A stretch of 64,000 nt of DNA from Weeksella massiliensis (GTDB taxonomy: Bacteria > Bacteroidota > Bacteroidia > Flavobacteriales > Weeksellaceae). The notes below the pieces were generated by a model. That model was not told the origin of the DNA, did not search any database, and was given only the letters and a program-made list of their open reading frames with translations. Shown one piece after another: positions 41,138 through 50,207 of this stretch (its first letter is position 1; each line of letters begins with the position of its first letter). The DNA is taken from positions 62,001 through 126,000 of the forward strand of contig CCMH01000014.1 in assembly GCA_000751595.1 (NCBI GenBank), written 5' to 3'. The translations under genes and the position numbers were made by a program.

Positions 41138-42304
41138 TTAGTAATCGTATGCATTTTGTGTTTCTCCTCCGAAATTCCAAGAGATTCCAAAACGCAAGGT
41201 ATTCTCAAGGGCATTATTGGTATTCGAGGTTGGTATTAGGTACGAAGCATCAAAACCGAATGAGTTATATTTCAGTCCTAAACCTAGCGTTAGGTGTTGA
41301 CGATCTCCTTTCCATTTACTTTCGTGGAAATAACCTGCACGAACAAAAAGGGCTTCGTTGTAAGAATATTCTGCTCCGATTGCATATGTAATTTCTTGTA
41401 ATTCTTCTTTTCCTCCATTGGGTGCGTCACCAAAAGAACTGAACATTCCGGCTAAAACCCCTTTGTTAGGACGGGTTACTCCGATAGGTTGTCCATCTAT
41501 GATAGAGTCGTATTGCGGAGTTGGAACCAATAATTTTGCAAATTCTGTAGAAACAGAAAGTTTGTTGTATTCGTCGAATTTGAAATCATACCCAACTCCT
41601 AAACGTAAGTTTGTCGGTAGGTAAGAAGCGTTGTCTTCGTTATTCGAATAATCTAATTTTGGTCCGATGTTCGAGATTTGGAATCCTCCACGTAGTTTAC
41701 CGTCGAAGTTATTGGTGCTCATTGTTTCTGATTCGTAGAAACCGGCAATATCAACGGCAAAGCTGTTGGCTGGTTGTACGGTTCCGTCACTTACGTTGTT
41801 GAAAAGATCCGAGCGGATGAAACGTCCGGTTACGGCCATCGAGTAATTATCGCTCATACGTAAACCGTAGGCAACGTCGAATGAGAATTCATTTGGTTTG
41901 GCGATTCCTCTTTCTACGATATCATTTCCTATCAACTCATTCATTTCTATATCACCCATCTTAAAGTAGTATAAACTCGCCGAAAGGGTAGAGCGCTCGT
42001 CTTGACCTAGGAAGGTAAAGAAAGTTGCGTTTAATAAAAACACATCGTCTGTAAACGAGCTCATGTATGGAGTGTAGGTAAAAGCGACTCCTGAATAGTC
42101 TTTGCTGAAAGCATATTTCGCGGCATTCCAATATTGAGAATGATTATCTGCTGATGTTGCTACCCCTTGATCTCCTAAACCACCCGCACGCGCATCGGGA
42201 GAGATACGCAAGAAAGGTGCTCCTGTAAAGATCGGATTGTTTACATCTTGGGCGTATGTTAACCCTGCTAAAACAATCATTAAACTTGCTGTAAATTTTT
42301 TCAT
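41138..42304 (-). CDS. porV: Type IX secretion outer-membrane protein PorV (LptO)
   Basis: The 388-residue outer-membrane beta-barrel protein starts with a signal peptide (cleavage near TYAQD) and has the PorV signatures: NPIFTGAPFLRISPDARAGGLGDQGVATS at the mature N-terminus, SQYWNAAKYAFSKDYSGVAFTYTPYM, and a C-terminal strand ending SWNFGGE. PorV binds the C-terminal sorting domain of T9SS cargo and passes it to PorU. It directly follows porU (26 bp gap), the conserved order in Bacteroidetes. Confidence 0.93.
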   Translation of the reverse strand: MKKFTASLMIVLAGLTYAQDVNNPIFTGAPFLRISPDARAGGLGDQGVATSADNHSQYWNAAKYAFSKDYSGVAFTYTPYMSSFTDDVFLLNATFFTFLGQDERSTLSASLYYFKMGDIEMNELIGNDIVERGIAKPNEFSFDVAYGLRMSDNYSMAVTGRFIRSDLFNNVSDGTVQPANSFAVDIAGFYESETMSTNNFDGKLRGGFQISNIGPKLDYSNNEDNASYLPTNLRLGVGYDFKFDEYNKLSVSTEFAKLLVPTPQYDSIIDGQPIGVTRPNKGVLAGMFSSFGDAPNGGKEELQEITYAIGAEYSYNEALFVRAGYFHESKWKGDRQHLTLGLGLKYNSFGFDASYLIPTSNTNNALENTLRFGISWNFGGETQNAYDY

Positions 42305-42330
42305 TCTATAAAATTTGTTCCTCTATGTTA

Positions 42331-45300
42331 TTATTTTAATATCACTAATTTTTCTACTGCCTGTGCATTTCCTTTGCATGTTTCAGCATTTACTCCGCGC
42401 ACATTGACTTTGTAAATATAAACACCTTTTCCTATTTTATCACCAAAATCATCTAATCCATCCCAAGGAATCGCATATTTATTGGTTCGATACCCTTCTC
42501 TAAACGGAGTAGAGGTTACGTATTGTTTGATGCTTTTGACTAATTTTCCGGATACTGTAAATATTTGTACCAAGACTTCTAATTCGCTATCACAATTGTG
42601 CTCGAAATGGAAGTAGGTATTGTTGGTAAACGGGTTAGGCCAATTGAGTAACTTGTCGATATGCAATTGACTGTTTCCGTTTTCCATAACTACAAAGTCT
42701 AACGAGGCTGTATTCGAATTATTGTTGATATCCCAAAATTTTAACGTAACTGAATGTTGTCCCAATTCTAAATTTTTCAACTGATACATCACTTGTCCTT
42801 TTTGGTAATCTTTGAAATTTTTATTGATACAAGGATTGTTATCTCCGCCATCGTAATATTCATTGAGCACGAATGAGTTTTGGATATTTCCGTCGAGGGT
42901 GGCTACAATATCGTGTCCGATAGAAGCCCCTGAAGAACTGATGCCCATGTTGTCTGTAAGGCATCCGACCAAAATAGGATCGCGATCGGTGATTCCGCCA
43001 TCGGCAAAGTTGAGGTTATTCATATACAATTTTCCTTGTGGAATCTCCTTATCGTTCATGTTGTTTTCATTCAGGCCTCCGACATTTACTTTGGTAACGG
43101 TAACGGCGTCGGTCTGATTGTTATCGGCATACAAAACCAATTTACGTTCGCCCTTTTCATAGTTGATATCTTTAGGTAAATAATATTCTAAAGTGAATTT
43201 CCCATTTTCTACTTTTCCTTTTCCTCGGTAAATTGTGTTGAATTCTTCTTTGTACTTTTTGTCGGGGAAAGCCCTTAGGTAATTTTTTTCAACTTCTTTT
43301 TCGTACAGGATATTGGTAATCGTACCATTGAAGTTATTCATCAGTTGATTATTGGTGCTGTTTCTTATTTCTCCCTCGATAGTGATAAAATCCAATGCTT
43401 TTATTTGGTGTTCTTTATCAAGATTGATTTCTACGCCGTTCGCCATCATCTTTGTAATAACAATGTCGTGTTTTGGTCTTGCTAAGGCAATCATCGGATC
43501 GCCGATAATGGTTACTTCTTTGTGGTCTGCATGTGATCCTTTTTTTCTCTTTGTTAGGCGCAAAGCTTCTCCTACCGAAATATTTTGTTCTTTTTCTTCG
43601 TTGAATAATTCCTTGAGTAGGATACCGTTTATCTCTTGTCCGTAGTAAACACCAATAGGACGATTGGTCGTGATCATTACCAGCGCACCGCCCGATGTGC
43701 TATTGATCATTTGTTCACCGGCAGAGTCGATTTGTGGCAAATCCCAAATGGTGAAATCACAGGTTACTGTAGAAACAATTGGTAGGCGAGAGTAGGCAGC
43801 ATTAAAATTGTTGAGCCCTGTAAGATCTTCACTCGTTAGAATTCGTTCTTGCGCCCAACTTGTCGGTCCACCATGACCAAAATAGGCGATGAAGTTTGCC
43901 CCTAACTCAAAACCATTTGTTATCCCTTCGGTTATTTTAGGGTAACGCAAACCGGCAGCAGTTTGTTCTTGATCGGATCCGGATAAATATAGTTTACGTA
44001 AAGCATAATAATGGTTATTCTCTAATTCTAGTACTTCATCATATTGACTATCAATTATTGGATTTTGAATATCAGGACTTTCATATTTATTCGGATCATC
44101 GACAACCGTAATGACTTTTAGTCGCCAATCGCCATACGATGGACCTTTCCCTGGGATAGGAGAGTAGTACGAAATTGTTTTGTTCACAATGTTTCTAGCT
44201 TCTGCCAAAGTGCGAGCAGGCGCTCGTCCTATAGAAATTGTCAGCGCATCACTTTCATAAGCTAAGTTTGGTAGGATGTCATTTTGTCCTTCTGTAATCA
44301 ACTCTAGATTATCTTCTAGCATGGTGTAGAAATCATCTGTCGCAAAGGTAGTATCAAGCTTGTCCGAGTTTAAACTAAGAAATGTAGGAATGTAATCTTT
44401 GTTATTCGCAATCCTATCTTTTGGATCGTATGTTGTATTCCCGAATAGGAAAGCGTATTGTAAATTTGGATTGTTGTGATCGCGTAAAAATTTCAGAAAA
44501 TTTCTAATTCCGAAAGCGTCTTTCGAACCAGAAGAAAACTCATTGTAAATTTGTTTTGTCGTTGCTACAGCAACTTTTATATCGTCGTTTTGTTCTCTAA
44601 ATTGCGCCCAACGCATGGCTTCTGATAAAAATTCTTCGGGTGTGATGATTACAGCACTTGCTCCCGAAATTGAATGCAAATTTTGATTCACCACTTTTTC
44701 TACATATTTAATGTCTGTGAATACATGCTCGTTTCTGAAAGCGATAAACTCATTGTAAAAACCTTCCGTTGGTTTTCTAAATTTTCTATCCGTAACCTCG
44801 ATGGCATTGGTAAGATCCGACACATTCCAAATAGTTGCCTCACCCGAAAAAGAAAAGCTATTAACCTCTTCTAATTCGTCTAAAAATCGAAAAGAAAATT
44901 GCTCGTTTCCGTATGCCAAAGCTGCTTTGTAAGCAACCGATATTTTATCTAAAAAAACTTCTTCAGCTGCTGTAGGGCCGATATTATTTCCCGAAATATT
45001 AACCGCTAACGAGGTTGGAACAGAATTGAGTGTTAGAGAAATTTCTTTTCTACTGAACTCTGATTGTGTAAAATCTTTGATAACATCTCTCGCATCAGCA
45101 GCCGAAATTGTAAACTTAGAATTTTTTACATTTTTCCCAACAAGGGAAGCTTTTAGATGAGCAGCTTCGCCACCAATAGGTTGATGCAGTTGCAAGGTAA
45201 AGGTTTGATTTAGTTTCTGACGAAATGGATGACTCACCCATTGTTTTCCCATTTGGTTGATGTTGAGTGAATCTCGTTCGAAAAAACGATAATCGTCGAA

Positions 45301-46194
45301 ACTCGTAAACGTTTTGATAGGAGCTTCATCAATCGTACTCGTGCTAATTCTTTTCCCACTATTGCCTCCAAAAGTTATATAATAATAGGCATATTCATCG
45401 AACAGATGTAGGCGATGAGAAAGTTCTTCTAGGGTTTGCTTATCGCTTCTATGCAAATTATTAGGACCTTGAGCATAGAACAGAATATAATCATTACTAT
45501 CAAATTTTCCGTCCTCTTCCCCGATGACGCGAATAGCGTTTTCTTGCAAATCATCGTAAATAAAAGTACCCGTATTGGCTGGTAATTGCGCACCTCCGTT
45601 TCCATAAATTTTCAGCGTACGCAAATCATAACCCGAAGTCGGAATACCGTTTGATCTGAAGAAATCGGCGGTCAATTTATACACTCCCGTTGTTGGGACT
45701 TTTATTTTGTACCAATCACCTGATTGCAAAACACTGGTGTTGGTTGCAGCTTTTCTACGCGCTTTTGGTTGGATGGCTGATGACTTAGAAAGCGTGAAAC
45801 TTTCTATCTTATAATATTTATTGTTTTCTTGTATAAAAGGATATAATTGAAAACTATGAATAAGGGTTTGATCTTTTTGGATATGATTCTGAACATAGTC
45901 GATATAGGTCGGAAAATGAGGTACAAGTTGTTGCTCATCAAACGAAATTTCTTTTTTTCGGATATCCGAAATCGTATAACGAAACTGACTCGGATTTTCT
46001 TCTTCTAAAATAAAAAACGGTAGATTGTTTCCGCTAAGTTTATAATGTTTTTCATCATCAAATATTAGCACCGAGGTTTTGGTCGCATTGGTAAGTTCGA
46101 TTTCTTTTTTGCCTTTCCAATTCAATTGAAAGGTTTGTGCCCTCGAAAAAATAGCCCAACAAAATACTAACAACAGTAAAAATATCTTTCTCAT
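42331..46194 (-). CDS. porU: Type IX secretion sortase PorU (C25 gingipain-like)
   Basis: The 1287-residue cell-surface protease has a signal peptide (LLLLVFCWAIFSRAQ) and a large N-terminal beta region. The C25 catalytic domain shows the active His in FIAYFGHGGPTSWAQERI and the active Cys in IVSTVTCDFTIWD. A C-terminal T9SS-type sorting domain follows (NWPNPFTNNTYFHFEH, VFTVSGKLVK, WDGLDDFGDKIGKGVYIYKV). PorU cleaves the sorting domain from cargo and attaches it to lipopolysaccharide or anchors. It is encoded just upstream of its partner porV. Confidence 0.93.
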   Translation of the reverse strand: MRKIFLLLLVFCWAIFSRAQTFQLNWKGKKEIELTNATKTSVLIFDDEKHYKLSGNNLPFFILEEENPSQFRYTISDIRKKEISFDEQQLVPHFPTYIDYVQNHIQKDQTLIHSFQLYPFIQENNKYYKIESFTLSKSSAIQPKARRKAATNTSVLQSGDWYKIKVPTTGVYKLTADFFRSNGIPTSGYDLRTLKIYGNGGAQLPANTGTFIYDDLQENAIRVIGEEDGKFDSNDYILFYAQGPNNLHRSDKQTLEELSHRLHLFDEYAYYYITFGGNSGKRISTSTIDEAPIKTFTSFDDYRFFERDSLNINQMGKQWVSHPFRQKLNQTFTLQLHQPIGGEAAHLKASLVGKNVKNSKFTISAADARDVIKDFTQSEFSRKEISLTLNSVPTSLAVNISGNNIGPTAAEEVFLDKISVAYKAALAYGNEQFSFRFLDELEEVNSFSFSGEATIWNVSDLTNAIEVTDRKFRKPTEGFYNEFIAFRNEHVFTDIKYVEKVVNQNLHSISGASAVIITPEEFLSEAMRWAQFREQNDDIKVAVATTKQIYNEFSSGSKDAFGIRNFLKFLRDHNNPNLQYAFLFGNTTYDPKDRIANNKDYIPTFLSLNSDKLDTTFATDDFYTMLEDNLELITEGQNDILPNLAYESDALTISIGRAPARTLAEARNIVNKTISYYSPIPGKGPSYGDWRLKVITVVDDPNKYESPDIQNPIIDSQYDEVLELENNHYYALRKLYLSGSDQEQTAAGLRYPKITEGITNGFELGANFIAYFGHGGPTSWAQERILTSEDLTGLNNFNAAYSRLPIVSTVTCDFTIWDLPQIDSAGEQMINSTSGGALVMITTNRPIGVYYGQEINGILLKELFNEEKEQNISVGEALRLTKRKKGSHADHKEVTIIGDPMIALARPKHDIVITKMMANGVEINLDKEHQIKALDFITIEGEIRNSTNNQLMNNFNGTITNILYEKEVEKNYLRAFPDKKYKEEFNTIYRGKGKVENGKFTLEYYLPKDINYEKGERKLVLYADNNQTDAVTVTKVNVGGLNENNMNDKEIPQGKLYMNNLNFADGGITDRDPILVGCLTDNMGISSSGASIGHDIVATLDGNIQNSFVLNEYYDGGDNNPCINKNFKDYQKGQVMYQLKNLELGQHSVTLKFWDINNNSNTASLDFVVMENGNSQLHIDKLLNWPNPFTNNTYFHFEHNCDSELEVLVQIFTVSGKLVKSIKQYVTSTPFREGYRTNKYAIPWDGLDDFGDKIGKGVYIYKVNVRGVNAETCKGNAQAVEKLVILK

Positions 46195-46215
46195 TCTTCA
46201 AAAACGTATTTTTCC

Positions 46216-46223
46216 CAAATATA
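46216..46223 (-). promoter_or_regulatory. -7 box of the porU-porV promoter
   Basis: The minus strand reads TATATTTG, a full match to TAnnTTTG, 22 bp before the porU ATG. No clear TTG is seen at the -33 distance. Confidence 0.5.
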
Positions 46224-46346
46224 TTTGCATTTCATAAAATAAAAAATAAAACCTTGCGTTAAACTATTACAATCTGAAATTGTTTATTTCAATTGAATTG
46301 ATTTTATTTGCATAATAATTTTATAATTAGAACCGATAAGTATTCT

Positions 46347-47987
46347 ATGAAAATGAATAAAGGTAGAATTTTTACATTATTACTTACCGCTGCTTCAATG
46401 ACTATTTTTGTAAGTTGTGGAAGTGGTAGCGGTGGAAAGAAAAAAGGAGGAGGAACCAAGAACTTTACGAGTACAAGTGGCTTCAAACAAAACGATCAAC
46501 GTGGTTGGTTTTTTAACGGAAGCAAAACAAAACCAAACGTGAAGCCATGGCAAAATATGGTTTTTATCGAAGGAGGTACGTTTACCATGGGCTTGGTGAA
46601 AGATGATGTAATGCACGATTGGAATAATACGCCTCGTCGCATGCAAGTGAGTTCTTTCTTTATCGGTGAAACCGAAGTAACCAACTACGAATACCGTGAA
46701 TATCTTACGTGGTTAAAAGTAGTTTTCCCGACTGAAGATCCTGCCTATAGAGATATTTATGAAGGTGCTTTGCCAGATCCAGCTGTTTTTAGTAATAAAT
46801 TATCAACAGATAACTTCTCGACAGAAAACTATTTATTTTCACCAGAATTTAGTTATTATCCTGTGGTAGGAATTACCTGGTTGCAAGCCAATAACTATTG
46901 CGATTGGTTAACGGATAGAGCAAACGAAAAAGCGTTGATGGACAAAGGAATCTTGAGCAAAGACTTCTACCAAAACGAAGAATATAACGTGAAATCGAAA
47001 ACCTTTAGTGCAGAACAGTACAAGAATAATAATACTAACGTACAAGAGGCAATTGATACCACAAAATTAGAAAAGCAAACCCGTATAAAATCTACGAATA
47101 CGAGAATCTTAAATGCCAATCGTGCTACTCGTTCATTAGAAATTCAACCTTTCCGTTTACCAACCGAATCAGAGTGGGAATACGCAGCGCTTGCTTTACC
47201 AGAAAATCGTGAATACAACGAATACAAAGGAAAACAAGTTGCCCAAAATGATTTGCGTGGAACCAAAGGTAAAACAAGAGGTCAATATTTAGATAACTTC
47301 AAAGTTGGACGTGGGGATTATAGTGGTATCGGTGGATACGGAAACGATGGTTCTGCAATTACCAATGATGTACGCAAATACCAATCAAATGACTTTGGAT
47401 TATTCGGAATGTATGGAAACGTAGCAGAGTGGACTGCCGATGTTTATCGTCCTATTATTGATGATGAAGCAAATGATTTCAACTATTTCCGTGGAAATGT
47501 TTTTAAAACTACAATTGATGATCAAAACGGTGGTTTTGCAAAATATGGAGAAGATGAAATCGAATACGATACACTGAACAACGGGAAACTTGTATATAGA
47601 GGTTTACCAGGAAGTTACAAAAAAGAAATCGAATACGATTACACCAACTACCGTGACGGAGATGCGATGTCTTCATTGGATACTCGAGTGACAACGGAAA
47701 CAGTTGCCAAAACTGGCGATATGTACAACTCACCAAAACGCCAATTTAAGGTTGATGAAAAAGGACGTGTAATTCTTGAGAAAGATACCAAAACACGTAC
47801 AACCAACATCAGTGATGAGGTGCGCGTAGTAAAAGGTGGTTCTTGGAAAGACCCAATCTATTGGTTAGATCCAGGACAAAGACGCTACTTGCATCAAGCA
47901 GAAGCTACAAGCTGGATTGGTTTCCGTTTGGCACAAGATTACAAAGGAAACTTTGAATCGAAAAGAACTAAAAGAGGATCGAAATAA
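46347..47987 (+). CDS. gldJ: Gliding motility lipoprotein GldJ
   Basis: The protein (about 546 aa) has a lipoprotein signal (MTIFVSCGSGSGGKKKGGG) and a formylglycine-generating-enzyme-like (FGE-sulfatase) domain spanning most of the rest: FIEGGTFTMGLVKDDVMHDWNNTPRRMQV, GETEVTNYEYREYL, VVGITWLQANNYCDWLTDRAN, FRLPTESEWEYAALA and GMYGNVAEWTADVYR. This is the GldJ/GldK pattern; the length and the RVVKGGSWKDPIYWLDPGQRR segment favour GldJ. It is an outer-membrane lipoprotein needed for gliding and T9SS. Divergent from porU. Confidence 0.88.
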   Translation: MKMNKGRIFTLLLTAASMTIFVSCGSGSGGKKKGGGTKNFTSTSGFKQNDQRGWFFNGSKTKPNVKPWQNMVFIEGGTFTMGLVKDDVMHDWNNTPRRMQVSSFFIGETEVTNYEYREYLTWLKVVFPTEDPAYRDIYEGALPDPAVFSNKLSTDNFSTENYLFSPEFSYYPVVGITWLQANNYCDWLTDRANEKALMDKGILSKDFYQNEEYNVKSKTFSAEQYKNNNTNVQEAIDTTKLEKQTRIKSTNTRILNANRATRSLEIQPFRLPTESEWEYAALALPENREYNEYKGKQVAQNDLRGTKGKTRGQYLDNFKVGRGDYSGIGGYGNDGSAITNDVRKYQSNDFGLFGMYGNVAEWTADVYRPIIDDEANDFNYFRGNVFKTTIDDQNGGFAKYGEDEIEYDTLNNGKLVYRGLPGSYKKEIEYDYTNYRDGDAMSSLDTRVTTETVAKTGDMYNSPKRQFKVDEKGRVILEKDTKTRTTNISDEVRVVKGGSWKDPIYWLDPGQRRYLHQAEATSWIGFRLAQDYKGNFESKRTKRGSK

Positions 47988-48005
47988 TTCGATAAAAATA
48001 ACCTT

Positions 48006-48037
48006 TAAAAACTCGGAATCTTTTCCGAGTTTTTTTA
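48006..48037 (+). terminator. Intrinsic terminator after gldJ
   Basis: Stem AAAACTCGGA / TCCGAGTTTT around a short T-rich loop, followed by a T-run; murF starts 12 bp further on, so it likely has partial read-through or its own promoter. Confidence 0.75.
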
Positions 48038-48048
48038 TTTTTGATGAC

Positions 48049-49335
48049 ATGAAAACAGAACTATTGCTCGAACATTTTCTTCGTTATCGTTTGGTAACAA
48101 CCGATACCCGAAAAATTACTCAAAACGCAATTTTTTTCGCCCTTAAAGGAGAAAATTTCAACGGAAATCTTTTTGCACAAGAAGCCTTGGATAAAGGAGC
48201 AAGTATCGTAGTGGTAGATGAACCGCAAACCCTACACGATGATCGAATTATTTTGGTAGAAAATGGTTTAGAAAGTTTACAAGCTCTTGCCAAAGCATAT
48301 CGTTCTACCCTGAAAATTCCCGTTATTGGATTGACAGGAAGTAACGGAAAAACAACTTCCAAAGAATTAATTGCTGCTGTTTTGCAAGAGAAATTTCAGG
48401 TTCATTATACCCAAGGCAATCTCAATAATCACATTGGCGTTCCGTTGACCTTGCTTTCTATTCCAGAAAATGCCGAAATTGCCGTTATCGAAATGGGTGC
48501 GAATCATCAAAAAGAAATCGAACTTTTGGCTTCGATAGCGCAGCCTGATTTTGGGTATATTACGAATTTTGGGTATGCACATCTCGAAGGTTTTGGTGGT
48601 TTCGAAGGAGTGATAAAAGGGAAGTCAGAATTGTATGATTTTTTGCGTACTCATCATAAAATTGCCTTGATCAATGCCGACGATGACTTACAAGTGAAAC
48701 AAGCGCAAGCCATCGAACAAATATCGTTTTCTAAAAATCCATCGACGCAGGCAACTTATTGTGTCGAGTTGAAGGAAAACTTAAACAATATGATTCAAGT
48801 AGTTGTAGACGATGTTGTTATAGGTTCTAATTTAACGGGGAACTATAATTGGTCTAATGTGGCAGCTGCAATAAGTTTCGGGAAATATTTTAAGCTTTCG
48901 ATGGAAGAAATCAAAAATGGAATAGAAAATTATCATCCTTCGAATCATCGATCTCAGTTGATACAAAAAGAAAAATACACGATTTTGATGGATGCTTACA
49001 ATGCGAATCCGAGCAGTATGGAAGTTTCATTGAAAAACTTTTCTACCTTCGGGGGAAGCAAAACCGTTATTTTAGGGGATATGTTCGAGTTAGGAGAATC
49101 GAGTAAAGCGAGTCATCAAAAAATAGCTCAATTAGCCCAAGATTTAGGTTTTGAACAAGTGTATTTGGTAGGAAAAAATTTCTCGAATGTTGAACTTGAT
49201 TCTTCGAATATTCAGTTTTTTGAACAAAGAGAAGCTTTAGAAAATTATCTCAAAACCCATCCAATCGAAACCGAAAATGTTTTGATTAAAGGTTCGCACG
49301 GTATGCGATTAGATCTTTTAGAAAATGATTTATAA
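48049..49335 (+). CDS. murF: UDP-N-acetylmuramoyl-tripeptide--D-alanyl-D-alanine ligase MurF
   Basis: The 428-residue cytoplasmic ligase completes the UDP-MurNAc-pentapeptide. The N-terminal substrate domain has TTDTRKITQNAIFFALKGENFNG. The ATP P-loop is VIGLTGSNGKTTSKELIAAVL, followed by NLNNHIGVPLTLLSIPENAEIAVIEMGANH and, in the C-terminal domain, DAYNANPSSMEVSLKNF and ILGDMFELGESSKASH. ATG at 48049 gives the normal N-terminus; the frame from 47917 runs through gldJ and its terminator and is rejected. It overlaps the next gene by 11 bp. Confidence 0.93.
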   Translation: MKTELLLEHFLRYRLVTTDTRKITQNAIFFALKGENFNGNLFAQEALDKGASIVVVDEPQTLHDDRIILVENGLESLQALAKAYRSTLKIPVIGLTGSNGKTTSKELIAAVLQEKFQVHYTQGNLNNHIGVPLTLLSIPENAEIAVIEMGANHQKEIELLASIAQPDFGYITNFGYAHLEGFGGFEGVIKGKSELYDFLRTHHKIALINADDDLQVKQAQAIEQISFSKNPSTQATYCVELKENLNNMIQVVVDDVVIGSNLTGNYNWSNVAAAISFGKYFKLSMEEIKNGIENYHPSNHRSQLIQKEKYTILMDAYNANPSSMEVSLKNFSTFGGSKTVILGDMFELGESSKASHQKIAQLAQDLGFEQVYLVGKNFSNVELDSSNIQFFEQREALENYLKTHPIETENVLIKGSHGMRLDLLENDL

Positions 49336-49855
49336 AGGTCTAAAAATAAGTTTGATTTGTTTTTTATTGATGGGATTATTCTCTTTCGATCAGAATTCGT
49401 ACATCAATTGGCAAGAAAATCAACTCTTGACCTTTGATAATTTCAAAGCTAAAGCACCGAAAGGGGATAAAACAGCGGCTTCTATCTACACCGAAATTAG
49501 CTGGATAAAGAAACAAACCGGACAAGATTTACCGATTTATACAGTGATTAATCGGATGGATGAAAATCGTTCTTGGATCAATAGGAAAGACAAAAACTTG
49601 CTCAATCAGAAACAATTACAATTTGATATTTCTGAACTTTATACCCGAAAAATTCGCCAAGAAATTCAGCGTTTGGTGCAAAAGAAAGTTCGTGATGAAG
49701 CGACGTATAAAGAAGTTTTTATTCGTAATTCGAATCAATTACAACGAACTCAAAAAAAATATTTGAATCTTTTGGGTGAGCAACCCAATTTGTGGAAAAT
49801 TGTGAACAAAGAATACCAAGATTCGCTTTTGCTCTACAAAGACTTCAATCATTAA
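49325..49855 (+). CDS. DUF922-like exported protein with a degenerate zinc motif
   Basis: The 176-residue protein has a signal peptide (LKISLICFLLMGLFSF) and the start of Bacteroidetes DUF922-type proteins (INWQENQLLTFDNFKAKAP, compare 'WSEGVKLTWNDFQGKP'). DUF922 proteins carry a putative HExxH-like zinc motif in the form HEQLHFDI. Here the same place reads LLNQKQLQFDISELYTRK, so both His and the Glu (residues 95, 96, 99) are replaced by Gln, Lys and Gln. It is therefore probably catalytically dead if DUF922 is a protease at all. It overlaps murF by 11 bp and is probably cotranscribed with it. The family call is from memory. Confidence 0.7.
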   Translation: MIYKGLKISLICFLLMGLFSFDQNSYINWQENQLLTFDNFKAKAPKGDKTAASIYTEISWIKKQTGQDLPIYTVINRMDENRSWINRKDKNLLNQKQLQFDISELYTRKIRQEIQRLVQKKVRDEATYKEVFIRNSNQLQRTQKKYLNLLGEQPNLWKIVNKEYQDSLLLYKDFNH

Positions 49856-49874
49856 ACCAATACAAACAACCACC

Positions 49875-49907
49875 AAAAACCGAATAAATACCATTCGGTT
49901 TTTTCTT
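49875..49907 (+). terminator. Intrinsic terminator after the DUF922-like gene
   Basis: Stem AAAAACCGAAT / ATTCGGTTTTT with a 7-base loop and a T-rich tail. Confidence 0.8.
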
Positions 49908-50020
49908 TTTTTGGTAGGATGAGCTTCGACAAAGTAAGGTATATTTCGGGTTGATTTGAATGACATTCTAATCAATGAATAATTTATAGAGAAATATTCT
50001 TTTCAACCAAAATAATAGCT

Positions 50021-50028
50021 TATATTTG
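50021..50028 (+). promoter_or_regulatory. -7 box of the homogentisate operon promoter
   Basis: TATATTTG is a full match to TAnnTTTG; no clear TTG lies at the usual upstream distance. It would give a leader of roughly 170 nt before hmgA that includes the short frame at 50048. The rest of the 352-bp gap 49856-50207 holds only the terminator at 49875. Confidence 0.5.
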
Positions 50029-50047
50029 AGTAATTTCAAAAACAGCT

Positions 50048-50137
50048 ATGGAAGTTTTTTTAATAACCATTTTTGGAATGTCGAAACTGCAAGCAGCATT
50101 GTTATCTAAAATAGTGTTCGCTCAATATTCTTTTTGA
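50048..50137 (+). CDS. Short leader reading frame upstream of hmgA (29 codons)
   Basis: An ATG at 50048, about 14 bp after the predicted transcription start, opens a 29-codon frame (MEVFLITIFGMSKLQ...) ending TGA at 50135-50137, 70 bp before hmgA. Four of 29 residues are Phe and one is Tyr. It could be a regulatory leader peptide or a chance frame; nothing further in the sequence decides this. Confidence 0.2.
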   Translation: MEVFLITIFGMSKLQAALLSKIVFAQYSF

Positions 50138-50207
50138 TTACTCTTTTATTGGAAAGAATGGCCCTTTTGGGGAATAAAAATATCAAAAAATCACAAAAAA
50201 ATACAGT

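Noticed and set aside
47917-48048. 44 extra N-terminal codons of murF
   Set aside because: They run through the end of gldJ and its terminator; the ATG at 48049 gives the family N-terminus.
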